A DNA stretch of 64,000 bases. Origin: Marinobacter lutaoensis (GTDB lineage Bacteria > Pseudomonadota > Gammaproteobacteria > Pseudomonadales > Oleiphilaceae). Positions 38,064 to 46,884 of this stretch are shown here, in pieces. Made by a program: the position numbers and the translations under genes. The stretch spans positions 558,001-622,000 of the forward strand of contig NZ_MSCW01000007.1 of the NCBI RefSeq assembly GCF_001981305.1, written 5' to 3'. Positions within the stretch are counted from its first letter, which is position 1; each line of letters starts with the position of its first letter. Below the pieces are notes generated by a model. The model made no database searches and was not told where the DNA came from. It saw only the letters and a program-made list of their open reading frames with translations.

Positions 38064-39113
38064 GTGAGCCAAGAGGTAAAAATTTCCATCCGTAACCTGT
38101 ACAAGATCTTCGGCAAGGAGCCTGACGTGGCCCTGGAGTACGTCCGCCGGGGCATGGGCAAGGCGGAGTTGTTGGAGCGACAGAACCATGTGCTGGGACT
38201 GCGGGACATCAACATCGATATCCGCGAGGGTGACATCACCGTGATCATGGGCCTGTCCGGTTCCGGCAAGTCCACCCTGATCCGCCACCTGAACCGGCTG
38301 ATCGAGCCCACCGCCGGCGAAATCCGGGTCGATGGCCGCGACGTGCTGGCGCTGAACGAGGCGGAACTGCGCCAGCTGCGCCGGGAAACCATGTCCATGG
38401 TGTTCCAGAAATTCGCGTTGCTGCCACACCGGACGGTGCTGGAAAACGCCGGCATGGCGATGGACGTGCGCGGCCGGAAACTGGACGACTACGAGCAGGA
38501 AGCCCGCCGATGGCTGGCCCGGGTCGGCCTGGAAGGCCAGGAAAACCAGTACCCGCACCAGCTGTCCGGCGGCATGCAGCAGCGGGTCGGGATCGCCCGG
38601 GCGCTGGTGTCCAACGCGCCGATCATGCTGCTGGACGAGGCGTTCTCGGCGCTGGACCCGTTGATCCGCTCGGACATGCAGGACCTGTTGCTGGAGCTCC
38701 AGGCGGAGCTGAAGAAGACCATTGTGTTCATCACCCACGACCTGGACGAGGCTCTGAAACTGGCGGACCACCTGGTGATTCTCAAGGACGGCGAAGTGGT
38801 CCAGCAGGGCGACCCTCAGCACATTCTGCTGAACCCCGGCGACCCGTACATCGTCGACTTCATCGCCGACATCAACCGAGCCCGGGTACTGCGGGTGCGT
38901 TCGGTGATGACCACCGAGTTCGATCCGGACGCCCCCTACGCCGGCGACCTGGCCGAAAGCGACAACCTGGAAACAGTGCTGGCCCGCTCCGGAGGCGACA
39001 CCGCCCGGGTGTTCCGGGTGGTGCGCGACGGGCGCCAAGTCGGCGCACTGGCGATGACCGACCTGACCCGGGCCCTGGTCCCCACGGCGGCGTCCGGCCA
39101 TCGACACACCTAG
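38064..39113 (+). CDS. Quaternary-amine ABC transporter ATPase (ProV type)
   Basis: The 349-residue ATPase has Walker A GLSGSGKST, the Q-loop MVFQKFALLPHRTV, signature LSGGMQQRVGIARAL, Walker B IMLLDEAFSALD and the switch histidine ITHDLDEA. The N-terminal extension with KIFGKEP matches ProV/OpuAA. The C-terminus after the IVDFIADINRARVL stretch is only about 75 residues, so at most one CBS-like unit rather than the two found in full-length ionic-strength-sensing ProV. A GTG start is supported by GAGG 7 nt upstream. Confidence 0.92.
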   Translation: MSQEVKISIRNLYKIFGKEPDVALEYVRRGMGKAELLERQNHVLGLRDINIDIREGDITVIMGLSGSGKSTLIRHLNRLIEPTAGEIRVDGRDVLALNEAELRQLRRETMSMVFQKFALLPHRTVLENAGMAMDVRGRKLDDYEQEARRWLARVGLEGQENQYPHQLSGGMQQRVGIARALVSNAPIMLLDEAFSALDPLIRSDMQDLLLELQAELKKTIVFITHDLDEALKLADHLVILKDGEVVQQGDPQHILLNPGDPYIVDFIADINRARVLRVRSVMTTEFDPDAPYAGDLAESDNLETVLARSGGDTARVFRVVRDGRQVGALAMTDLTRALVPTAASGHRHT

Positions 39114-39133
39114 GCCCCCGACGCCCGAGCGTC

Positions 39134-39139
39134 TATGCT
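39134..39139 (+). promoter_or_regulatory. Candidate -10 element for the binding lipoprotein gene
   Basis: TATGCT is 40 nt before the ATG. There is no clear -35, so the gene could also be read through from the transporter operon. Confidence 0.3.
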
Positions 39140-39178
39140 GTAAGGAGCACACCAGGACGCGGGGCGCCGGAGCTGGCT

Positions 39179-40009
39179 ATGCGCAAGGGGCTATTGCTGA
39201 CACTGATCCTGTGGCTCGCGGCCTGCTCCTCCGAGGAGCCGCCGGAGCCCGGGACACGGACCACCGAGGCGGCAGCCGTGGCTGCGGACACGGTCCCGGC
39301 CCAGGCCCGGATCGTGCTCGCCGCCGACCCCTGGTGCCCCCACAACTGCGTCGCCGGCGCCACCCCCGAGGGCTACATGATCGACATCGCCCGGGCGGTG
39401 TTCGGCGCGGCGGGCATGACCGTGGACTACCAGAACATCAGCTGGGCCCGGTCGCTGCAGCTGGCCCAGTACGGCAAGGTGGACGGGGTGGTGGGGGCCT
39501 TCGTCGGCGACGCGCCGGCGTTCGTGTTCCCGGAGGAGCCGGCCGGCTACTCCCGCATCGACCTGTTCACCCGCCCCGACAGCCTCTGGCGCTACGCCGG
39601 TACCGACTCCCTCGCGGACCGGGTACTGGTGGTTCTGAACGGCTATTCCTACTCCGCCGAGCTGGACACCTACATCCGCGACCATCAGGATGAGAACGGC
39701 CGGGTCTGGGTGCTGTCCGGCCCCTCGCCCCTGGACCGGGCCATCCGGCTGGTGCTTGAGGGCCGGGCCGATGTGCTGCCGGAGGATCGGGACGTCATGC
39801 GCTGGACCCTCGCCAACGAGCTGCCGGGGCTTGAGCTCCGTGTCGCCGGCGGCCTGGCGGAGGCCCCCATCTACATCGCCTTTTCCCCCGCCAATCCCCG
39901 CTCGCGGGAGTACGCCCGCCTTCTTTCCGACGGCATCCGCGAGCTGCGCGCGTCCGGGCGGCTGGCGCGGATCCTGGATGGCTACGGCGTCACCTGGCCC
40001 GCCCCCTGA
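39179..40009 (+). CDS. Extracellular solute-binding lipoprotein (SBP_bac_3-like)
   Basis: The 276-residue protein has a type II signal with lipobox LAAC (cysteine near residue 16, followed by SSEEPPEP). It has the family 3 pattern: VLAADPWCPHNC, EGYMIDIARAVFGAAGMTVDYQNISWARSLQLAQYGKVDGVVG, and a C-terminal helix ending in RILDGYGV. Such proteins bind amino acids or act as sensors. No permease genes of its own are next to it. GGAG lies 6 nt before the ATG. Its 3' end overlaps the convergent META-type gene by 28 nt. Confidence 0.82.
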   Translation: MRKGLLLTLILWLAACSSEEPPEPGTRTTEAAAVAADTVPAQARIVLAADPWCPHNCVAGATPEGYMIDIARAVFGAAGMTVDYQNISWARSLQLAQYGKVDGVVGAFVGDAPAFVFPEEPAGYSRIDLFTRPDSLWRYAGTDSLADRVLVVLNGYSYSAELDTYIRDHQDENGRVWVLSGPSPLDRAIRLVLEGRADVLPEDRDVMRWTLANELPGLELRVAGGLAEAPIYIAFSPANPRSREYARLLSDGIRELRASGRLARILDGYGVTWPAP

Positions 40010-40953
40010 ACCGCCGTGATCGCCTCACCACCGGGGCCTTCCAGGCGCAGCCGTCCCTGTCGGTCGATCCGGGCGTAACGGACCGCCGTCAGCCGTTCGA
40101 GAAAATGCTGCTCCTGGTGCATCAGTGCCGGGGCGCAGGCCATGCGGGTGGTGGCCAGCGAGTCCACCGCCAGGCCTTCGCCCGTCAGCTGGTAGCGCCC
40201 GGTGAACCGGTTGCAGGAGGCCTGCCCCGCCAGGCGCCCGCCCGACAGGAACGCCAGGGTCACCCGGGAGCGCTCGAGCATGCCGGTGCCGGCCAGGTCG
40301 GTGACCTGCCATTCCGCGCCCCGCAGCAACCGCTCGGGGTCGCCGCCGCACCCTTCCAGCACCTCGCCGTCCAGCTGCAGCCGGACCTGCGCCGGGTACT
40401 GGGCGCCGGACATGGAGTCCTCGCACAGCTGGCGGGCGATGGTCAGCCGCACGGTGCCGCCGCCGGCAACCAGGGTCTGGCCGTGGTGATTGGCGGTCAC
40501 GGTGTCGATGGTGAAAGTGTCGGCCCCGCTCTCGGGTTCGAACGGGCGCCGCAGGTGCAGCTCCCCGGGCGTCACCCGAACCTGCCAGAAAGGTTCGTTG
40601 CCGTGGCCGGAAAACGGCTGCTCGATGGCTCCCGGCACCAGGCATTCCGGGTAGCGTTCGCCGCCCAGGCTCAGTGTTGCCCGGTCGCCCCGGCTCCAGA
40701 ACCAGGTGCTGTCGTCCCCCGGCGCCCGGTACCGGGCCCCGGAAGCACTCACCACAGGCTTGAGCAGCACCCGGTGCCCCGGGTAATCCAGCCCGAGCAG
40801 GCCGTTGTCGCCGGTTTCCGCCACCGAGAGCGTCAATTGTCCGCACTGGTAGGTGGACGCGGGCACGGAGCCGGCACCGGGGCCGGTGGCGCAGGCAGAC
40901 ATCAGTCCGCAGAGGACCACGACGGGCATCCCTGCAAAGCGTCGTACACTCAT
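39982..40953 (-). CDS. Three-part lipoprotein: MliC-like, COG3650-like and META domains
   Basis: The 323-residue lipoprotein has lipobox MSAC (cysteine near residue 21). The first region (about 33-105; YQCGQLTLSV to YPECLVPG) resembles the lysozyme-inhibitor MliC fold with paired cysteines. The second (about 110-205) begins SGHGNEPFWQVRV, the COG3650 signature. The third (about 210-315) has the META/HslJ pattern RGAEWQVTDLAGTG, GQASCNRFTGRYQ and TRMACAPALMHQEQHFLERL. HslJ-type domains are linked to envelope stress and novobiocin tolerance; the function of the composite is not established. Confidence 0.78.
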   Translation of the reverse strand: MSVRRFAGMPVVVLCGLMSACATGPGAGSVPASTYQCGQLTLSVAETGDNGLLGLDYPGHRVLLKPVVSASGARYRAPGDDSTWFWSRGDRATLSLGGERYPECLVPGAIEQPFSGHGNEPFWQVRVTPGELHLRRPFEPESGADTFTIDTVTANHHGQTLVAGGGTVRLTIARQLCEDSMSGAQYPAQVRLQLDGEVLEGCGGDPERLLRGAEWQVTDLAGTGMLERSRVTLAFLSGGRLAGQASCNRFTGRYQLTGEGLAVDSLATTRMACAPALMHQEQHFLERLTAVRYARIDRQGRLRLEGPGGEAITAVQGAGQVTP

Positions 40954-40985
40954 GATCTTTCCCTTGATCCGTGAACTGGGCCGTC

Positions 40986-40991
40986 ATTGTA
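40986..40991 (-). promoter_or_regulatory. Candidate -10 of the META lipoprotein gene
   Basis: TACAAT on the minus strand, 33 nt before the ATG; the -35 is not convincing. Confidence 0.3.
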
Positions 40992-41077
40992 GGCCGACAG
41001 GCCGGCCAAGACCATGCTTCAGCCCATGACCAATCCCGGGTATGGTAGCGGTTTCGTCGGACCACGAGGATGACACC

Positions 41078-41815
41078 ATGACCGTGCGGCTCTACCAGTT
41101 TGCCATCTCCCATTACAGCGAAAAGGTCCGCTGGGCCCTGGACCACAAGGGCATCCGCTACCAGCCGGTAAACCTGCTGCCGGGCCAGCACATGGCCACT
41201 ATCCGCAAGCTCACCGGCCAGAGCAGCTCGGTGCCGGTGCTGGAGCACGACGGCGAGATCATCCAGGGCTCCGCCGCCATCCTCGACTATCTCGACGCCA
41301 CCTTCCCGGAACAACCGCTGACCCCCGCCGACCCGGCGGCCCGGGCGATGGCGCAACGCTGGGAGCAGCGCCTGGACGAGGAGGTCGGGCCGGCGGTACG
41401 GACTTGGTCCTACCACTATCTGCTGCAGCGGCCCAAGCTGATGGTACCGATGCTGGCCGCCGGGACACCCTTCTACAACCGGATTCTGCTCAGCCTTGCC
41501 TTCAGCCGGGTGGACGAAGCCATGCGCCAGTGGATGAAAATCAACGCCCGCACGGCCGAGGCCGCCGCCCAGACGCTCACCTGCGCGCTCGACGACCTGT
41601 CCCGCGCCCTGGCCGACCCGCCCTACCTGGCCGGTGACCGTTTCTCCCGGGCCGACCTGACCGCCGGAGCATTGCTGGCTCCGCTGTTCCTGCCTCCGCA
41701 GTACCCGGTGCCCTGGCCGCGGCGCCAACGCCTGCCGAAGGAGATGCAGACCCAGCTGGCCCAGTGGCAGCCCCAGCTCGACCCCATTGCCGATCTCTAT
41801 CGTCGCCATCGCTGA
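41078..41815 (+). CDS. Glutathione S-transferase-like protein
   Basis: The 245-residue protein has an N-terminal thioredoxin-fold with FAISHYSEKVRWALDHKGI (serine/tyrosine at the thiol-stabilising position), the SSVPVLEHDGEIIQGSAAILDYLD glutathione-binding block and a C-terminal helical domain with DRFSRADLTAGALLAPL. The C-terminal domain is longer than in the other GST of this window. ATG at 41078 is preceded by GAGG at 8 nt; a possible -10 TATGGT is at 41041. The substrate is unknown. Confidence 0.85.
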   Translation: MTVRLYQFAISHYSEKVRWALDHKGIRYQPVNLLPGQHMATIRKLTGQSSSVPVLEHDGEIIQGSAAILDYLDATFPEQPLTPADPAARAMAQRWEQRLDEEVGPAVRTWSYHYLLQRPKLMVPMLAAGTPFYNRILLSLAFSRVDEAMRQWMKINARTAEAAAQTLTCALDDLSRALADPPYLAGDRFSRADLTAGALLAPLFLPPQYPVPWPRRQRLPKEMQTQLAQWQPQLDPIADLYRRHR

Positions 41816-41920
41816 GGGCGGTGGCGCAAACCGCCAACCGGGCTGGCGCGAAGGGACACTCGTCCCGGCTCCGGCCGTGCGATCATGACAGCCACGACAA
41901 AAACAACATCAGGATCGCTC

Positions 41921-42907
41921 ATGGCGCTGATCGACATGATGCAGGCCGTGCTGGAACACAGCGGCCTGCTGCCCCTCTGGCACACCCTGGCCCCCTGGCT
42001 GGCGCTGGACGAGCGCCAGCTGATCTTCGTGGTGGCCACCCCCGTGTTCATCGCCGTCACCCTTTGGGAATACGGCAAAATCCGGCACGACCCACGGCGC
42101 ATGGACCCGCGCGAGGCGGTGCGGAACTTTGCCCTGGGAGCCGGCTACCAGCTCACCGAGCTGCTGTTCGCCGGCGTCCTCGCCTTCCCGGTCTATGCCC
42201 TGTGCTACCACCACCGGCTGTTCGACCCGGAGCTGAACTGGACAACCGCCGCCCTGACCTTCCTCGGTGTGGACGTCTGCTTCTACTGGATGCACCGGGC
42301 CAGCCACCGGATGCGCTGGTTCTGGGCCGCCCACGTGGTGCACCACTCCTCCGAACGGATGAACTTTTCCACCGCCATGCGTCAGAACGCCACCAACATT
42401 TTCAACGGCAACTGGCTGTTCTATCTGCCCCTGGCCTGGCTGGGGCTGAACCCAGTATGGATCGGCGTCGCCTATGCCGGCTCTCTGGTGTATCAGTTCT
42501 TCATCCACACCACCCTGGTGGGCCGCCTGCCTCCCTGGCTGGAATGGCTGTTCAACACCCCCAGCCACCACCGGGTCCACCACGGCCGCAACCCTGGCTA
42601 CATCGATCGCAACTACGGCGGCATCCTGATCCTCTGGGACCGGCTGTTCGGCAGCTTCGTCGACGAGGACGAGAACGCACCGCCGGAATACGGCATCACC
42701 CGGCCGGTGCCCTCCAATAACCTGCTGGTGCTGTGGACACACGAATACGTGGACCTGTTCCGGGACATGAGCCGCCCCGGCAGCGTATGGTCTCGACTCG
42801 GACACCTGTGGAAACCGCCGGAGTGGCAACGCCCGGCAACCGATAACACAGCAAGGACACCGGGCACGGGCCATGAACGAATACCCGCTGACACTGAGCG
42901 CCGCTGA
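41921..42907 (+). CDS. Sterol desaturase/fatty acid hydroxylase superfamily membrane enzyme
   Basis: The 328-residue multi-span membrane protein has the di-iron histidine clusters of the superfamily: HRASHRMRW, HVVHHSSERMN and HHRVHHGRN, followed by a fourth box near DRLFGSFVDEDE. It would use O2 to hydroxylate or desaturate a lipid; bacterial members act on fatty acids, carotenoids or ether lipids, so the substrate stays open. ATG at 41921 has AGGA 7 nt upstream; an ATG at 41885 is possible. Its 3' end overlaps the next lipase-like gene by 35 nt. Confidence 0.87.
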   Translation: MALIDMMQAVLEHSGLLPLWHTLAPWLALDERQLIFVVATPVFIAVTLWEYGKIRHDPRRMDPREAVRNFALGAGYQLTELLFAGVLAFPVYALCYHHRLFDPELNWTTAALTFLGVDVCFYWMHRASHRMRWFWAAHVVHHSSERMNFSTAMRQNATNIFNGNWLFYLPLAWLGLNPVWIGVAYAGSLVYQFFIHTTLVGRLPPWLEWLFNTPSHHRVHHGRNPGYIDRNYGGILILWDRLFGSFVDEDENAPPEYGITRPVPSNNLLVLWTHEYVDLFRDMSRPGSVWSRLGHLWKPPEWQRPATDNTARTPGTGHERIPADTERR

Positions 42908-43814
42908 CGGCCACCCCATCACCGGCACCCTCTACGCGCCTCCGGCGCCGACGGCGGTGCTGGTCATCAGCCACGGCATGGCCGAACACGGCGGCCGATA
43001 CGCGGAGCTGGCCCGCTGGCTCGCGGCGCGGGGCCTCGCGGTGATCACCTATCACCACCGGGGCCATGACCCCGACGGCCCGGCCCGAGACCTGGGCCAC
43101 TACGCCGACCGGGACGGCTGGCGCAAGGTCCTGGCCGACCTGGGCCAGGTCATCACCGAAGCCCGCGCCCGCGTCCCCGGCCGCCCTGTCAACCTGCTCG
43201 GGCACAGCATGGGCTCGTTCATCGCCCAGGGTTACGCCCAGGCCCACGGCGAGACACTGGACACCCTCATTCTCAGCGCCACCAACCGCATCCACCGGCC
43301 CCAGCTGCGGGCCGCCCTGGCCCTGCTCGGGGTGCTTCGCCGGCTGCGCGGCCAACGCCATCGCAGCCGGCTGATCCAGCACCTGACCTTCGGCCAGTTC
43401 AACCGCCGGTTTCGCCCCAACCGCACCGAGGCGGACTGGCTCAGCCGGGACCCGGCCCAGGTGGACCGTTACCTGGCCGACCCCGCTTGCGGCTTCGCCT
43501 GCAGCGTCGGGCTGTGGCAGGATTTCCTGGCCGGTATGCTGACCCTGGCGCCTGTGCGCTGGCGCCGCGACCTGCCGGTACACCTGTTCTCCGGCACCGC
43601 CGATCCGGTCGGGGAAATGGGCCGCGGCATCCGCCGCCATTTCCAGGCCATCCGGGAGGCCGGCATCGAACGGGTCACGCTGCGGTTGTTCGACGGCGGC
43701 CGGCATGAGATGCTCAACGAAATCCACCGAGACGAGGTCTGGTCGTACCTGTTGAGCCTGTGCCGGACCCTGCCCCAGACCACGGACACCGCGATGTTGG
43801 AACCCACGCTCTGA
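42873..43814 (+). CDS. Alpha/beta hydrolase, monoacylglycerol lipase-like
   Basis: The 313-residue protein has the lysophospholipase/monoglyceride-lipase pattern: VISHGMAEHGGRY (oxyanion HG), nucleophile serine in NLLGHSMGSFIAQGYA, Asp in FSGTADPVGEMG and His in FDGGRHEMLNEIHRDEV. No signal peptide is seen. The start lies 35 nt inside the hydroxylase gene, indicating tight coupling and a common lipid-related job. It ends 3 nt before the ModE-like gene. Confidence 0.88.
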   Translation: MNEYPLTLSAADGHPITGTLYAPPAPTAVLVISHGMAEHGGRYAELARWLAARGLAVITYHHRGHDPDGPARDLGHYADRDGWRKVLADLGQVITEARARVPGRPVNLLGHSMGSFIAQGYAQAHGETLDTLILSATNRIHRPQLRAALALLGVLRRLRGQRHRSRLIQHLTFGQFNRRFRPNRTEADWLSRDPAQVDRYLADPACGFACSVGLWQDFLAGMLTLAPVRWRRDLPVHLFSGTADPVGEMGRGIRRHFQAIREAGIERVTLRLFDGGRHEMLNEIHRDEVWSYLLSLCRTLPQTTDTAMLEPTL

Positions 43815-43817
43815 GTC

Positions 43818-44183
43818 ATGCCCGACACCCGCATCCCCCAACCCAGACTGCGCCTCAAGGTCGGCAACGAGGTCGCCATGGGCCCCGGCAAGGCACAGCT
43901 TCTGGCTTTGATTGACCAACACCGGTCGATTTCCGCCGCCGCCCGGGCCATGGGCCTCAGTTACCGCCGCGCCTGGCTGCTGGTGGAAACCATGAACCGC
44001 TGCGCCGTGTCGCCCCTGGTCATGACCGCCACCGGCGGCAGACGCGGTGGTGGCGCCCAGCTGTCGGCGCTCGGCCAGGACACCCTAGCCCGCTACCGGC
44101 GCCTGGAGCAGCGGCTGCTTGAGCTTCCGGAGTTCGAGCTGCTGGCCAGCGCCTTCCATAACGCGCCCGATACCGACACCTGA
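43818..44183 (+). CDS. ModE-like winged-helix regulator lacking molybdate-binding domains
   Basis: The 121-residue protein matches the N-terminal DNA-binding half of ModE: LLALIDQHRSISAAARAMGLSYRRAWLLVETMN, then GGRRGGGAQLSALGQDTLARYRRLE. Full ModE (about 260 residues) carries two MOP domains for molybdate sensing; none is present here. It sits directly upstream of modABC and of a palindromic operator, so it is the likely local regulator, possibly sensing molybdenum indirectly. The ribosome site is weak, suggesting coupling to the preceding hydrolase gene. Confidence 0.85.
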   Translation: MPDTRIPQPRLRLKVGNEVAMGPGKAQLLALIDQHRSISAAARAMGLSYRRAWLLVETMNRCAVSPLVMTATGGRRGGGAQLSALGQDTLARYRRLEQRLLELPEFELLASAFHNAPDTDT

Positions 44184-44234
44184 ACCACGCCCGGCTTGCG
44201 CAACCTCCGGATGCCACCTAGTATCACGCTATCG

Positions 44235-44254
44235 TTATATACATTTATATATAA
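44235..44254. promoter_or_regulatory. ModE-type operator palindrome
   Basis: TTATATA, six bases and TATATAA form a perfect inverted repeat 9 nt before the modA ATG, extended on the left by CG. Its AT-rich TATA half-sites resemble ModE boxes. It lies just ahead of the AAGG ribosome site of modA. Confidence 0.7.
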
Positions 44255-44263
44255 GGAATTCCC

Positions 44264-45028
44264 ATGCGCGTGCCCCGGCCCCTCCTGCTTCGCTCCCTTG
44301 CCCTGCTCCTGCTGCTGCCGGCCGTCACCCCCGCCGTCGCCGGCGACGTGGCCGTCGCGGTCGCGGCCAACTTCACCGATACCACCCGGGCCCTGGCCGA
44401 GCGGTTCGAGGCGGAGACCGGACACACCGTCACCGCCAGCTTCGGTTCCACCGGCAAACTCTACGCGCAGATCCGGAACGGTGCCCCGTTCGATGTCTTC
44501 ATGGCCGCCGACGGCCGCCGGCCGGCGTTGCTCGAGGACAGCCCGCTGGCGGTCGCGGGTAGCCGCTTCACCTACGCCCGGGGCAAGCTGGCACTGTGGA
44601 GCCCGCAACCGGGCACCTTCACCGATGCCGAGCATTACCTGGCCGAGGCCCGTTTTACCCGTCTGGCCATCGCCAATCCCAAAACCGCCCCCTACGGCCT
44701 GGCGGCGCAGCAGGTGCTGGAACATCTCGGGCTCTGGGCCCGTCTGCAGCCCCGGCTGGTGCGGGGGGATTCCATTGCCCAGGCCTTCCAGTTCGTTGCC
44801 AGCGGCAATGCCCAGGCCGGCTTCGTCGCGCTGTCCCAGGTACGGGCCTGGCCGAACGACGGCACCCTGTGGACCGTGCCCCAAGCGTACTACGCCCCCA
44901 TTGAGCAGCAGGCCCTCCTGCTGACACGGGGCGCGGACAAGGACGCCGCCAGCGCCTGGCTGGCGTGGCTCCGGGGCGAAACCGCGCTCGCCATCATCCG
45001 CTCGTACGGCTACGACGTCGCACCGTGA
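44264..45028 (+). CDS. modA: Molybdate ABC transporter substrate-binding protein
   Basis: The 254-residue protein has a signal peptide (about residues 1-26, ending VAGDVAV). ModA motifs are [45 protein letters not shown] and [18 protein letters not shown]. It captures molybdate or tungstate in the periplasm. AAGG is 7 nt before the ATG, and the operator overlaps this leader. Its TGA shares its final base with the modB ATG. Confidence 0.95.
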   Translation: MRVPRPLLLRSLALLLLLPAVTPAVAGDVAVAVAANFTDTTRALAERFEAETGHTVTASFGSTGKLYAQIRNGAPFDVFMAADGRRPALLEDSPLAVAGSRFTYARGKLALWSPQPGTFTDAEHYLAEARFTRLAIANPKTAPYGLAAQQVLEHLGLWARLQPRLVRGDSIAQAFQFVASGNAQAGFVALSQVRAWPNDGTLWTVPQAYYAPIEQQALLLTRGADKDAASAWLAWLRGETALAIIRSYGYDVAP

Positions 45029-45708
45029 TGCTGGCCGCCGACTGGGATCCGGTCTGGCTGACGCTGCGTCTGGCCACTGTCACCACCGTGCTGCTGTTGC
45101 TGGTGAGCACCCCCATCGCGTGGTGGCTGGCCCGCTCCCGGCACTGGCTGCGACAGCCGGTGGCGGCCGTGGTGGCGCTGCCCCTGGTGCTGCCGCCTAC
45201 GGTGCTGGGCTTCTACCTGTTGCTGGTGATGGGGCCGGACGGCTGGGTCGGCCAGCTGACCCGGGAGCTGGGGCTCGGCCTGTTGCCGTTCACGTTCGAG
45301 GGGCTGGTGGTGGCGTCGGTCATTTATTCCCTTCCCTTCGCGGTGCAACCGTTGCAGAACGCCTTCGAGGCGGTGGGCGAGGGTTTTCTGGAAGCCGCGG
45401 CGACGCTGCGCGCCGCGCCTTGGGAGCGTTTCCTGCTGGTGGCGGTGCCGCTGGCCCGCAACGGTTTCCTGACTGCGGCGGTCCTGGGCTTTGCGCACAC
45501 CGTCGGCGAGTTCGGCGTGGTGCTGATGATCGGCGGCAACATTCCCGGCGAAACCAAGGTTCTGTCGGTCGCCATCTACGATCACGTGGAGTCCCTGGAG
45601 TACGCCCAGGCTCACGGGCTGGCCGGCGCCATGGTGGCCTTTTCCTTCCTGGTTCTGGTCAGCCTGTACGCCCTCAACGGCCGGGCCCGGACGGGCGCCC
45701 TGCGATGA
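45028..45708 (+). CDS. modB: Molybdate ABC transporter permease
   Basis: The 226-residue permease has five to six transmembrane helices. The EAA coupling loop is [27 protein letters not shown], followed by the family's [20 protein letters not shown] at 45028 overlaps the modA stop codon by one base. The modC ATG overlaps its stop (ATGA). The arrangement indicates one operon, modABC. Confidence 0.95.
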   Translation: MLAADWDPVWLTLRLATVTTVLLLLVSTPIAWWLARSRHWLRQPVAAVVALPLVLPPTVLGFYLLLVMGPDGWVGQLTRELGLGLLPFTFEGLVVASVIYSLPFAVQPLQNAFEAVGEGFLEAAATLRAAPWERFLLVAVPLARNGFLTAAVLGFAHTVGEFGVVLMIGGNIPGETKVLSVAIYDHVESLEYAQAHGLAGAMVAFSFLVLVSLYALNGRARTGALR

Positions 45709-46787
45709 CCGGCCCGGACACCGTTCACGCACGTTTCCGGCACGCCTACCCCGGTTTCGAGCTGGACGTGGACTTGACCCTGCCCGGCACCGGAATCACC
45801 GCGCTGTTCGGCCATTCTGGCTGCGGCAAGACCACCCTGCTGCGCTGCATGGCGGGGCTGCAACGGGCTCCGGGTGAGATGACCGTGCTCGGCGAACCCT
45901 GGCAAACCGCCGGGTTCCACAAGCCCGTGCACCAACGGGCCCTGGCCTATGTGTTCCAGGAAACCCACCTGTTCCCTCACCTTTCCGTGCGCCGCAACCT
46001 GGAATTCGGATACCGGCGCACCCCTGCCGGACAGCGACGGATCGTATTCGACGACGCGGTGCACTGGCTGGGGCTGGAGGCCCTGCTGTCACGCATGCCC
46101 GCCGGCCTGTCCGGAGGCGAACGGCAGCGGGTGGCCATTGCCCGGGCCCTGCTCACCAGCCCGCGCCTGCTGCTGATGGATGAGCCACTGTCAGCCCTGG
46201 ACCGGGCCAGCAAGCAGGAGATTCTGCCCTACCTGGAGCGGCTGAAGGATACCCTGGCGATCCCGGTGGTCTACGTCTCACACGCCACCGCCGAGGTGGC
46301 CCGGCTTGCCGACCATCTCGTGATGATGGACCGGGGCCGGGTGGTGGCCCAGGGCCCGCTGCAGGAGACCCTGGCCCGCACCGACCCCCCGTTCCGTCTG
46401 GACGACGATGCCGGCGTCATCCTGGAGGGCCGGCTCCGCCATCTGGATGAGCACTGGCATCTGGCCCTGTTCGACTTCGGCCAGGGCCAGCTCTGGCTGC
46501 GGCATGAAGGTCCCATGCGGCCGGGGGACCGGCTCCGGGTCCAGGTGCTGGCCCGGGACGTCAGCCTGGCGCTGCAGGAACACCGGGACCAAAGCATCCA
46601 GAACCTGCTGCCCGCCCGTATCGAGCGGGTGGAAACCGACGTCAGCCCCGGCACCAGCCTGGTCCGGCTGAGGGTCGGTGCCACGCCCTTCCTGTCGCGC
46701 CTGACCACCCGTTCGGTGCACCAGCTCGGGCTCAGGCCCGGGCAGGGAGTGTGGATGCAAGTCAAATCGGTGGCGCTGGTGGACTGA
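45705..46787 (+). CDS. modC: Molybdate ABC transporter ATPase
   Basis: The 360-residue ATPase has Walker [14 protein letters not shown]-loop [13 protein letters not shown], signature [16 protein letters not shown], Walker [13 protein letters not shown] and the switch histidine [11 protein letters not shown]. The C-terminal MOP-like domain (about 290-355, [15 protein letters not shown]) binds oxyanion and gives feedback control in homologues. It overlaps modB by 4 nt. Confidence 0.95.
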   Translation: MTGPDTVHARFRHAYPGFELDVDLTLPGTGITALFGHSGCGKTTLLRCMAGLQRAPGEMTVLGEPWQTAGFHKPVHQRALAYVFQETHLFPHLSVRRNLEFGYRRTPAGQRRIVFDDAVHWLGLEALLSRMPAGLSGGERQRVAIARALLTSPRLLLMDEPLSALDRASKQEILPYLERLKDTLAIPVVYVSHATAEVARLADHLVMMDRGRVVAQGPLQETLARTDPPFRLDDDAGVILEGRLRHLDEHWHLALFDFGQGQLWLRHEGPMRPGDRLRVQVLARDVSLALQEHRDQSIQNLLPARIERVETDVSPGTSLVRLRVGATPFLSRLTTRSVHQLGLRPGQGVWMQVKSVALVD

Positions 46788-46841
46788 CATCGGCGGACCG
46801 GCATTTGGCCCGTTCCGATGCCCCGCCCGGGGTACCGCACC

Positions 46842-46850
46842 TGCTAGCCT
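46842..46850 (+). promoter_or_regulatory. Extended -10 promoter of the downstream hydrolase
   Basis: TGCTAGCCT matches TGnTAnnnT. The predicted transcript start near 46857 is downstream of the ATG at 46852, which supports the GTG at 46885 as the real start. Confidence 0.4.
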
Positions 46851-46884
46851 GATGCCTCCATTGAGGAACAGCACAAGGTGCCCC

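Noticed and set aside
36852..39152. 766-codon open frame on the minus strand opposite the betaine permease and ATPase
   Set aside because: The plus strand carries complete Walker, signature and EAA motifs. The minus-strand translation is a His/Gln/Asp-rich shadow.
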